64,000 nucleotides of DNA, from the NCBI GenBank assembly GCA_965261945.1, contig CBDHEF010000002.1:1922001-1986000 (forward strand), read 5' to 3'. The stretch is from VXOI01 sp965261945 (lineage in GTDB: Bacteria > Chloroflexota > Dehalococcoidia > Lucifugimonadales > UBA3495). The notes beneath the pieces were generated by a model. That model searched no databases. It had not been told where the DNA came from and saw nothing but the letters and a program-made list of their open reading frames with translations. Made by a program: the position numbers and the translations under genes. Below are positions 49,220 through 57,240 of the stretch, piece after piece (positions within the stretch are counted from its first letter, which is position 1; the number at the start of each line of letters is the position of its first letter).

Positions 49220-52042
49220 CTACCCCGCCAGCGCCAGGTTCAGCTCCTCCAGCAGGGCAGGCAGCCCGCCGCCGAAGAGGGCGTGGGCGCGGCCTATGCC
49301 GCCGCGCTGGATGAAGGGGGCGAGATCGAGGTCGCCGGACTCGATGCTGACGTTGCTGGCGATGCGGCGCTTGATGGCCTCCAGCCACTTCCGCTGCTCG
49401 GCGGTGAATTCCCGCCCGGCCGTCTCCTGCATCGCCAGCCAGCCTCGGAACTGCTCCTCCACCAGCTCGGCGAAGGGCGCCAGCTCGTCGTCGTTGCCGA
49501 TGGCGTAGCGCACCAGCGACACGATGTCGGCCAGCGCCCGCTGGCCGGAGCCGCGCACCCGGGACTGGTCAAGCTGAAGGTAAGCGTCCCACAGCCTGCC
49601 GGTGGTCCATGAGCGGGGCGGGCTTTGCAGCGCGTCGGCCAGGGCCTGGATGTCGGCGTAGCTGAGCCGCTGGCTGTATGGCCGCTGGTACAGCACCTGT
49701 AGGGCGGTAATCTCGTCCCGATGCTCCTCGATATACTCCCGGAAGGAGCGGGTGAGCGCGTCGGCCTCCGCCTCCGCCCCTGAGAATTCCGCCCGGAGTA
49801 CCGTGTCCTGGGACACCGTGTCGATGGTCTGCTCGTAGGCGCGGTGAATCTCGATCAGCCGCTGCCGCAGTTCCGGGTTGCCCGCGAAGGGCTTGGCCGC
49901 CGCCGCCAGCAGTTCCTTCTCGACTTTGGCTATGGCCTCTTCAGGCGGGTCATCCTGCCCGGTGGCCTGCTGCGCCTCTTTCAGCGCGACGTCGGGGTCG
50001 GTGGCGTTCAGCAGGGTCGACACCAGCTCCTTCAGTGTTGCGCCACCGGCCAGGTCCTCCACTGCCTTCCGGTCCTGCGGCGTAAGCCGCCGGTCCAGGC
50101 GGGCGAGGCGGCTGGCCAGCGACGACAGGGTGTCCGGCTCGCGGTCGCCCATGGCCACCATGTCCAGCAGCTTGTCGAAGGGCGCCGACGGGTGGCGGTC
50201 CAGCGAGTAGGACTCGCCAAGTTCGCGCTCCGTAACGCCCACCGCGTCCACGATGACGAAGAGTTCCTTACCGTCGGCGTCAGGCGTCACGGCGTTGAAC
50301 TCGGTGGCGGAGATGGTGCGGACGCCGCGCCCCTTCATCTGCTCAAAGAAGTTGCGGCTGCGCACGTTGCGCATGAAGAACACGATCTCCACCGGCTTGA
50401 TGTCGGTGCCGGTGGCAATCATGTCCACGGTGACCACGATGCGGGGGTTGAAGCTGTTGCGGAACTGCGTGATCAAGTCCTCGGGCTTGGCCCCGGTGGT
50501 GCGATAGGTGATCTTCTGGCAGAACTCGTTGCCCTTGCCGAACTCCTCCCGGACGATGTTCACGATGTCGTCGGCGTGGCTGTCGTCCTTGGCGAAGATG
50601 ATGGTCTTGGGCACGTACTGTCGTCCCGGGAATATCTCGGTCGTGACCTTGTCGCGGAAGGTCTGGATGACCGTGCGTATCTGGTCCTCCGCCACCACGT
50701 CGCGGTCGAGCTGGCCGGGCGTATAGGGCAGCTCCTCCTCCAGCTCCTCCCAGCGGACATTGCGGGTGCGGCGGTCGCGGCGGTCCACCGTCAGTCCCGC
50801 CTCGATAGTGGACCCTTCCTCCGTTATCTTCGTCGCAATGCGATAGACGTTGTAGGGGACGTTGATGTGGTCGACCACCGCTTGCTGATGGTTGTACTCC
50901 ATCACCAGGTTCCGGTTGAAGAACCCGATGGTCTGCTTGGAGGGAGTGGCGGTCAGCCCGATGAGGAAGGCGTCGAAGTATTCCAGCACCTGCCGCCACA
51001 GGTCGTAGATGGAGCGGTGGCACTCGTCAGTGATGATGAAGTCGAACTCCTCGATGGGGAAGTTCCGGCTGTACTCCACCGTCTGAGCGCTGTGTCGGGC
51101 CGAAGCCACGTCGAACCCGGATAGCTCCTCCATATCCGGGTCCAGTTCCTCGCCCCTCAGCATGGAGTAGACCCGCTGGATGGTGGCGATGCACACCTTG
51201 CTGACCGGGTCGATGCTGGCCGACTGGAGAAGCTGGACGTTGTATAGCTCGGTGAACTTGCGCCCGTCGCCGGGCACGGTGAAGCCCTGGAACTCGCGCA
51301 ACGTCTGCCGTCCCAGGTTGCTGCGGTCAACGAGGAACAGCACTCGCCGCGCCCCGGCGTGTTTTATGAGCCGGTAGACCTGGTTGCAGGCCATGAACGT
51401 CTTGCCGCTGCCGGTGGCCATCTGCACCAGCGAGCGCGGGCGGGCCTCGGCCAGGGACTGCTCCAGGTTGCGGATGGCCTCTGCCTGCACCGACCAGAGG
51501 CCGGAATCGTCCAGCGGCGGCATGGCGGCCAGCTTGCCCCGCAGGCTGTAAGGCGCCGTATAGCCTGCCTGCGTACCGGCGACCTGCCGCTGTCCAAGTT
51601 CCCAAGACGGCATGGATGCTCCCAGCCATTCGGTCAGCGTCTCCGGCGTGTGGAACGCAAACACGTTCCGGCTGCGAGGCTGTGGGTCCAGACCGTTGGT
51701 GAACCGGGTCTCGACGCCGGTGCTCTCGTACAGGAAAGGCAGGGGTCGGACATAGGCGGGCAGCTTGTCCGGCAGGCCCGCGCCATACTTCCCCGCCTGG
51801 GCCTCCACCCCGGTGAGGGTGTGCCCCTCGGGCTTGGCCTCGACCACGCCCGCCGCCATGCCGTCCACGTACAGCAGGTAGTCGGCAGTTCCGTGGCCCG
51901 GACGCAACGAAAACTCCCGCACCGCCACGCCGCGGGCGGCATTGAGGTTGAGAATAGCCACGTCCTGAACCACCCACCCCGCCTGCTCCAGCAGCCAGTC
52001 GATGTTGGCCCGCGAGTGTTGTTCCGGAGTTGTGCCGGTCAT
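49220..52042 (-). CDS. hsdR: Type I restriction endonuclease subunit HsdR
   Basis: 940 residues. The N-terminal nuclease domain has a PD-(D/E)XK core (ADYLLYVDGMAAGVVEAK; Asp54, Glu68-x-Lys70). The SF2 motor has Walker A ATGSGKT around 209-215, a DECH box (IITDECHRSIYDLW) and a SAT-like GLTATPSKQT. The C-terminal half is helical (REFTAEQRKWLEAIKRRIAS) and binds the methylase. It translocates DNA and cuts unmodified DNA. It is separated from hsdS by 2.2 kb of toxin-antitoxin genes. The ATG at 52042 has a weak site. Confidence 0.95.
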   Translation of the reverse strand: MTGTTPEQHSRANIDWLLEQAGWVVQDVAILNLNAARGVAVREFSLRPGHGTADYLLYVDGMAAGVVEAKPEGHTLTGVEAQAGKYGAGLPDKLPAYVRPLPFLYESTGVETRFTNGLDPQPRSRNVFAFHTPETLTEWLGASMPSWELGQRQVAGTQAGYTAPYSLRGKLAAMPPLDDSGLWSVQAEAIRNLEQSLAEARPRSLVQMATGSGKTFMACNQVYRLIKHAGARRVLFLVDRSNLGRQTLREFQGFTVPGDGRKFTELYNVQLLQSASIDPVSKVCIATIQRVYSMLRGEELDPDMEELSGFDVASARHSAQTVEYSRNFPIEEFDFIITDECHRSIYDLWRQVLEYFDAFLIGLTATPSKQTIGFFNRNLVMEYNHQQAVVDHINVPYNVYRIATKITEEGSTIEAGLTVDRRDRRTRNVRWEELEEELPYTPGQLDRDVVAEDQIRTVIQTFRDKVTTEIFPGRQYVPKTIIFAKDDSHADDIVNIVREEFGKGNEFCQKITYRTTGAKPEDLITQFRNSFNPRIVVTVDMIATGTDIKPVEIVFFMRNVRSRNFFEQMKGRGVRTISATEFNAVTPDADGKELFVIVDAVGVTERELGESYSLDRHPSAPFDKLLDMVAMGDREPDTLSSLASRLARLDRRLTPQDRKAVEDLAGGATLKELVSTLLNATDPDVALKEAQQATGQDDPPEEAIAKVEKELLAAAAKPFAGNPELRQRLIEIHRAYEQTIDTVSQDTVLRAEFSGAEAEADALTRSFREYIEEHRDEITALQVLYQRPYSQRLSYADIQALADALQSPPRSWTTGRLWDAYLQLDQSRVRGSGQRALADIVSLVRYAIGNDDELAPFAELVEEQFRGWLAMQETAGREFTAEQRKWLEAIKRRIASNVSIESGDLDLAPFIQRGGIGRAHALFGGGLPALLEELNLALAG

Positions 52043-52146
52043 CTATTGCGTTCCGAACACCCAGAAGTCAGCCCAAACTGTGGGTAGTCCGTGTGTACTG
52101 CTGCCATAGTATTCTATCTGATTAATTTATTGTCGGCAGGTCAGAT

Positions 52147-52505
52147 CTATCGGTCCCGACTCTGGAGGAAGTCCCCTATATAGGAAACAGCCTCTTCTAC
52201 GTCTCTATATATATGAACCATCATATATGAACCATCAACTTGGAGTTTCCGGCAATCATCGCCGACAGCCGTCGGTCCTCTTTTTCTCTGGACAGACAAA
52301 TAACAGGTTTCCCTACGGACTCGGCCAAACCAAGCTCATAGCCTACCCCCGACGATGGTTGGGTTACTTCCCCAACGATGATGTCCGCCGCACGAATCCA
52401 CGCAACATCCCGCTGTGATATTCCCGAATCAGGCATATCCTTTTCGCCTTGTTCTGTCAGCTTTGAGTTGCCGGCTCGCTTCCCCAGTATTACAACGACA
52501 CTTCC
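52147..52505 (-). pseudogene. Broken nucleoside 2-deoxyribosyltransferase/DNPH1-like gene
   Basis: The frame GSVVVILGKRAGNSKLTEQG, then DVAWIRAADIIVGEVTQPSS and GVGYELGLAESVGKPVICLS, is typical of the deoxyribosyltransferase/YtoQ/DNPH1 family. It stops early because of a 14-bp tandem duplication at 52209-52236. Removing it gives a natural end (MVHIYRDVEEAVSYIGDFLQ). The N-terminal phosphate-binding GG loop is absent: a TGA closes the frame at 52506-52508. Both ends are therefore damaged. Confidence 0.8.
52209..52236. repeat. 14-bp tandem duplication disrupting the deoxyribosyltransferase-like gene
   Basis: Exact copies of ATATATGAACCATC at 52209-52222 and 52223-52236. 14 is not a multiple of three, so the reading frame is lost. 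Confidence 0.95.
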
Positions 52506-52631
52506 TCAATTGGTCAGGTTTTGGCTGGAAATCGCCCTGCGGGAGGGAAGGCCACAAAGCTGACAGGAGCTTGGACAGGTCGCCATGAGGAGGAGCCAAG
52601 GGCCCCTTTCTTGAGAACCGCCGTTGTAATA

Positions 52632-52818
52632 CTAGGGAGTGTCGTCATATTCACCGTCATTCCCGCTTTCGCGGGAATCCAAAGGCTATTGGCAGCAAAT
52701 GCGTATTTGCCAGATACCGGATTCTGGGTTCCCGCTTTCGCGGGAATGACGGAAACACGCGCTATGACGGAAACAGACGCTTGGAGACCGATATTCTTAA
52801 ATTGACGACACTCCCTAG
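52632..52818. mobile_element. MITE-like element, family B, copy 2
   Basis: 187 bases with perfect 16-bp terminal repeats (CTAGGGAGTGTCGTCA). It is inverted relative to copy 1 (38225-38392) and carries the same internal palindromes and an extra partly repeated GACGGAAACA segment. It interrupts the C-terminal end of the recombinase pseudogene. Confidence 0.78.
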
Positions 52819-53504
52819 GCGCTTGAGTATCTGGAAAATCCCGTTGGCAACAGCCTTGGCGGAGTCCCCGAGGGGCATCCATCGCTCGCGCGCCCCTTGC
52901 CCATCACCAGCGCCGCTCCGGCCTTCATGTCCACGTCTTCAAGGCGCAGCTTGGCAATCTCGGTAAGCCGGCCTGGAGTGTCCCAGAGCATGTACAGTAG
53001 GGCTCGGCTTCGCATCAGGCGAAACCGGTGTGCCGGAGTCCGGGCTGAAGCAGGGTCGGCGAGCGTGAGGATGTCCCTTATCTGGTCCTCTGTGACCACT
53101 GGAACCGTCTTCTCGTCCAAACCGGGCAGCTTGATTAGATGAAGAGGGTTGCTCTTGACATGGCCGCGTTCCACGAGCCACGCGAGCCAGTTGAAGAAAC
53201 GGTGAAGGCGGCGTTACTGCCCGTTGATGTGGCTCTTGGGCAGCTTTTGAGGCTCGACGTTTTCCCGCTCCCCGAAGCATCTGGTGCGGTCCTGGAGATA
53301 TGCGAGATAGTCTTCCATGTGGGCGGCGGTAATTTCGCCAACGCTCGGCCACCCCTGTTGCTCCGCGTAGAGGGAGGCCATTGCGACGGTGGTTTCGAGG
53401 CTGGCGAGGTAGGCTTCCGGGTATCTGTTGGGGGCCTTCAGGCTCGCGATGAACCGTTTGCCGGATTCGCGAAGACTGGTGTCAGAAACCTGATTGACGG
53501 CCAT
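52819..53504 (-). pseudogene. Disrupted tyrosine recombinase (integrase) gene
   Basis: From an ATG at 53504 the frame shows the SAM-like DNA-binding domain (SLRESGKRFIASLKAPNRYP, ITAAHMEDYLAYLQDRTRCF). An in-frame TAA follows at 53214-53216, then RRLHRFFNWLAWLVERGHVK in the same frame. The catalytic region has DTPGRLTEIAKLRLEDVD with the first catalytic Arg. A one-base loss near 52893 shifts the frame inside GKGARERWMPLGDSAKAV, and the end is cut by the MITE-like element at 52818. The remaining catalytic H, R, H and Tyr are missing. It lies 66 bases from tRNA-Ile, the usual place for an island integrase. Confidence 0.85.
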
Positions 53505-53570
53505 TCATCTGGTGGCGCCTGAGAGAAAAGGCCGTCATTTTGTATCGGATTATAGCGGAATTGGGGAGTT

Positions 53571-53647
53571 TGGTGGGCCTGGATGGACTCGAACCAACGA
53601 CCTCGGTCTTATCAGGACCGCGCTCTAACCGCCTGAGCTACAGGCCC
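53571..53647 (-). tRNA. tRNA-Ile (GAT), probable integration site
   Basis: On the minus strand: acceptor GGGCCTG/CAGGCCC, D-arm TAGCTCAGGCGGTTAGAGC, anticodon loop CTGATAA (GAT), T-arm TTGGTTCGAGTCCATCC, and CCA encoded at 53571-53573. Its 3' end faces the integrase pseudogene and the restriction/toxin island, which is the classical arrangement for an element integrated at a tRNA 3' end. I did not find a second copy of the tRNA 3' end to mark the far att site. Confidence 0.95.
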
Positions 53648-54010
53648 ACATTGAGGGGAGGAGCCACCCGCCCCGGTTCGGGGCGACCTGATGATCGCAG
53701 GGGCGGCGCCACCAGCTTAGTATATCTGCCTGGCGGGGGTTAGACAAGCCTCTTGTGGCTTTGGTGGAAACCTCCCTCCTGCTGAAAAAGGCCTCGTCCG
53801 GCACAGCCTCTTGGTGGCTGGCGGGATGACGACGTGTCATCCCCCGGTAGGTATTGCCGTGCCAGACCTACCTTCTTCGGGGCATAAAAACTCTTGCCTA
53901 GAAGCGCTCCACGCAAAGGGATGGGCAAAGCTCATGCCACCTGAAGCGCTTCCATAGGGGATGGGTGGGTCTGGCAACTTTCCCCATCCCGCCGAGGGAT
54001 GGGGCATTCC
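53648..54010. other. 363-base gap beyond tRNA-Ile
   Basis: No gene seen. It contains hairpins GGGATGAC/GTCATCCC (53823-53843) and CCCCATCCC/GGGATGGGG (53982-54004). The second lies just upstream of, and overlaps, the start region of the broken CAP-domain lipoprotein gene, so it could affect its translation. Confidence 0.45.
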
Positions 54011-54724
54011 GTGCCAGTCAGATTTTCGCACTTCACCACGCTCGTAATCGTTGTCCTGTTCGCTCAAACGGTGAGTTTCTTGGTGGCCTGCTCCAGTCCA
54101 CCGCCGACCGACTCCACGGCCACGCAGACTACCCCACCCGAGGCCACCGCCTCTCCACCGACACTGGAGCCGACCCTCTTGAGGTAGCCTTGGTTGAAGA
54201 ATGGATAATACACTTCACCAGCGAGGAGAGAACTGAGGCTGGTCTGCGCCCGTTCGACCACTATCCCGCCATCTCGGATATCGCAAGCAAACACAGTGAG
54301 CAAATGGTTCTGCATGGTTTCTGTAACAGGGTAAAAGGCAAGGGACCCACGGATAGAGCATTGTCAGCGGGGTACGATTGCCGCACCCACCTTGGGGATG
54401 GTAGGTATTCCTACGGACTGAGGACTGAGGACTGAGGACTGAGGACTGAGTGAGAATATTGCCAAGCATCCGAGGGTAAAGCGTTTTAAGGGGACGAGTT
54501 CAGGGTGGGGTGGCTACAAGTGGCGCCTGACTGTCTTCTACGCTGATGCGAAGGCGGCCGCTCGCGGCTTGGTACAGGAATGGATGATCAGCCCGGGACA
54601 CCGGGCGAACATATTGGACCGGGACTCCCGCAGGATTGGGGTGGAAGTGGCCGTAGAGCTGTCGGACGAACATGGTTGGACACTGGAGACGTTCTACGCT
54701 ACGCAGAATTTCTCAAAGTGTAAG
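54011..54724 (+). pseudogene. Broken CAP (SCP/PR-1) domain lipoprotein gene
   Basis: A GTG at 54011 starts a lipoprotein signal (FTTLVIVVLFAQTVSFLVAC). After a Thr/Pro linker a frameshift near 54180 moves to a second frame with the CAP N-terminal half (VEEWIIHFTSEERTEAGLRP, ISDIASKHSEQMV, NRVKGKGPTDRALSAGYDCR). A five-copy heptamer (54415-54449) then blocks the frame. Afterwards the CAP C-terminal half continues (VQEWMISPGHRANILDRDSR, LETFYATQNFSKCK). With a single heptamer the join reads YGLSENIA, the conserved CAP motif, so the ancestral gene had one copy. Confidence 0.85.
54415..54449. repeat. Heptanucleotide repeat GGACTGA, five copies
   Basis: Exact units at 54415, 54422, 54429, 54436 and 54443, inside the CAP-domain gene. 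Every third unit yields an in-frame TGA whichever frame enters. Confidence 0.97.
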
Positions 54725-54740
54725 TAACTACCAGCCAATC

Positions 54741-54793
54741 AGGAAAAAGAAGAGCCCCCCGCACTCATTGGCGGGGGGGCTCTTCTTTTTCCT
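54741..54793 (+). terminator. Rho-independent terminator after the CAP-domain gene
   Basis: About 22-bp stem (54741-54762 with 54771-54793, one extra G) and the loop ACTCATTG, followed by a T-run within the descending arm. It has nearly the same core as the terminator at 30602-30641. Confidence 0.9.
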
Positions 54794-54952
54794 GTTGAAA
54801 AGACCTTCGAAATCGCCATGGATCCCGGCTAGTGTACGCAGGCATATAATTCCCAATTTCAAGGGGTTAACGGGCGTTTTAGCTGCCCCTCAGCGGTTCT
54901 ACGGTGCAGTCTCGCGACCCCTTAGATAATGTGGTGACCTGATTTCGCGGTG

Positions 54953-56935
54953 TCAGCCGGCTTTGAGTTCCACCAGCATCCGTTCCACATCCTCAGCTTC
55001 CAGCGACAAACGTTCCCATTCGTCCCACAGTGACTGTTCCTCTTCTTTGAGGACCCGGTAACGCTCGCCCGAAGCCTGCATCTGAGTCCGGTCGTCGAAC
55101 CGCTCGGGGTTGGCGAACATGGATTCCAGCTCCGCGGTGAGGGTTTCGCGCTCGTTGATAGTTGCGCCAATCTCGTCAATCCGGGCGGCAAGTTGGCGCG
55201 CCTGCCTGCCCAGAGCCCGCTGTTGCTCCTCCTTGGCTGTAAGGGGCCGCCGGGAACGTCGGCCACGCTTCGCATCGTCGGACACATCAGCTTCCTTGCC
55301 GTTGCTGCTGGCCGATGCGGGCTTCGTTTCGGCTTCCTGCCGCTTCCGGTACAGGTAACTGTCGTAGTCACCGGGGAAGATCCTGGGCACTCCCGCGTCA
55401 ACCTCAATAATCTTGTTTGCCACCTGTCTGATGAGGGTACGATCGTGGGTCACCAGGCAGATGGCGCCGTGGTAATCGCCGAGGGCATCGGCCAGTATCT
55501 CCCGCGATGCTATGTCCAGGTGGTTGGTTGGCTCATCCATCAGCAGTAAATTGCTGGGTTGCAGAAGCAGTTTGGCCAGCGCAACCCGCGCCTTTTCGCC
55601 CCCGGACAGCACTGAAATACGTTTGCGGATGTCGTCTCCGCTGAACAGGAAGCCTCCCAGCGTCGTGCGCAGATTCTGCTCGGACTCGTCTGGCGCGACC
55701 TCCCGCAGTTCCTCGAAGGGATTGTTGTTGGCGTCGAGCAGGTCCAGTACGTGTTGGGCGTAGTAGGCGGGTATCACGTTGTGTCCGAGTTTGCGATCTC
55801 CGTTGTCGATGGGCAGGACGCCGGCAAGAATCTTGAGCAGGGTGGATTTGCCGGCTCCGTTGGGGCCGACCAGGGCCACCCGGTCGCCCCGCTCCAGTGT
55901 CAGGTTCAGCCCGCGATAGACAACATTGTCGCCGTACGATTTGCCGACTTTGGCCAGCGTCAGTACGTCCGAACCGCTGCGGGGCGGCTCCGGGAATGAA
56001 AAGCGGACCTTCTTGGTCGCCCGCGGCAGGTCTATGACCTGTATCTTTTCCAGTTGCTTGATCCGGCTCTGGACCTGGGTTGCCTTGGTCGCTTTGGAGC
56101 GAAAACGGTCTATGAACCGCATTTGCCGCTGTATCTCGCGTTCCTGGCGTGCGGCGGCCGCCTGCTTGATTTCCAGCGCGCGCTCGCGGGCAACCAGGTA
56201 GTCGTCGTAGTTGCCCCGGTGATGCACGACCTCTCCGGGCTCGATGGCAAGAATCCGGTTGGCAACTTGATTCAAAAAGGCCCGGTCGTGGGATGTGGTT
56301 ATCACTCCCCCGGGGAAGGAGGAAAGGTATTTCTCGAACCACAGATGAGCTTCAAGGTCCAGGTGGTTGGTCGGCTCGTCCAGCAGGAGGAGGTCCGGTT
56401 TTCTGAACAGCAGCCGGGCCAGTTCCGCCCGCATAACCCAGCCGCCGCTGAATTCGTTCATACCGCGGGAGAAATCTCTTTCCTTGAAGCCGAGGCCTGA
56501 GAGAATTGCTTTCGCCTCATGGTCGCGGTCTGTCCCCCCGGCGGCTTCCAATTCCTCGTCCAACTGAGAGAGCAGGGCCGTCAATTCCCGCTGTTCCAGT
56601 GGAACCGTCGCCGACGACAAGGCTTCCCTGCTGGCGGCAATGCGGCCTGAAAGAGCGATCACTTCTTGATTGGCGCTTAACACCTCTTGCAACAGGGATT
56701 GGCCGGCAAACTCCCCCGGTTCCTGCGTCAGGTACCCCACCGTGGTGTTGCGCCGCCTGGATATTGACCCCGTGTCCGGCTGGGTTTCGCTGGCAAGAAT
56801 GTCCAAAAGAGTGGTTTTGCCGGAACCGTTGGCGCCAATTAACGCAATACGGTCGCCGGTTGCCACTGAGATGTTAAGCCCACTGAACAGGGTTCGTTCA
56901 GCATAGGCTTTGCTGATGTCTGATGCGAAAAGCAT
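54953..56935 (-). CDS. ABC-F family ATPase (ribosome-associated)
   Basis: 660 residues from the ATG at 56935 (670 if the ATG at 56965 is used). Two ABC domains: Walker A GANGSGKT and GPNGAGKS, with signatures NEFSGGWVMRAELAR and SVLSGGEKARVALAK. DEPTNHLDLE and DEPTNHLDIA are the Walker B/D-loops. A linker with a charged helix pair joins them, and a C-terminal coiled coil (about the last 120 residues) ends the protein. There are no membrane segments. ABC-F proteins act at the ribosomal E-site in stalled translation; some give antibiotic resistance. Subfamily not determined. Confidence 0.93.
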   Translation of the reverse strand: MLFASDISKAYAERTLFSGLNISVATGDRIALIGANGSGKTTLLDILASETQPDTGSISRRRNTTVGYLTQEPGEFAGQSLLQEVLSANQEVIALSGRIAASREALSSATVPLEQRELTALLSQLDEELEAAGGTDRDHEAKAILSGLGFKERDFSRGMNEFSGGWVMRAELARLLFRKPDLLLLDEPTNHLDLEAHLWFEKYLSSFPGGVITTSHDRAFLNQVANRILAIEPGEVVHHRGNYDDYLVARERALEIKQAAAARQEREIQRQMRFIDRFRSKATKATQVQSRIKQLEKIQVIDLPRATKKVRFSFPEPPRSGSDVLTLAKVGKSYGDNVVYRGLNLTLERGDRVALVGPNGAGKSTLLKILAGVLPIDNGDRKLGHNVIPAYYAQHVLDLLDANNNPFEELREVAPDESEQNLRTTLGGFLFSGDDIRKRISVLSGGEKARVALAKLLLQPSNLLLMDEPTNHLDIASREILADALGDYHGAICLVTHDRTLIRQVANKIIEVDAGVPRIFPGDYDSYLYRKRQEAETKPASASSNGKEADVSDDAKRGRRSRRPLTAKEEQQRALGRQARQLAARIDEIGATINERETLTAELESMFANPERFDDRTQMQASGERYRVLKEEEQSLWDEWERLSLEAEDVERMLVELKAG

Positions 56936-57240
56936 GGATATGCGCTCGGACAATGATTGTATCATCCTGCCCGGCTAATGACCTACCTAGATATCAGGCT
57001 CCGGGATCTCGTAATTTTCCCTCTCCCTTGAGGGAGAGGGCCGGGTGAGGGTGAAATCGGGGGATGACACCTCACCAACGGGGACGCCCCCACCCTAACC
57101 CGGGCTTTGCATCAATAGTGGGCAAGTTGCTCCAAATGTCCATCCAGTCGTCCGTTCCAGGGCGGGGGAGGGAACAACCGAAGTACCCTGTATCAGGGTC
57201 ATATATCTTGAAACAGGAGTGCGGCGCAGGGCCCGCCGAA
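56936..57240. other. 305-base gap with REP-like element
   Basis: It holds the clearest REP-like copy of the window at 57019-57056 (CCCTCTCCCTTGAGGGAGAGGG with GGGTGAGGGTGAAATC) and a -10-like ATACAAT near 56950 on the minus strand for the ABC-F gene. No gene seen. Confidence 0.55.

Noticed and set aside
53837..54067. 76-residue minus-strand frame beyond tRNA-Ile
   Set aside because: It runs through two hairpins and opposite the CAP gene start, with no ribosome site and no recognisable sequence.
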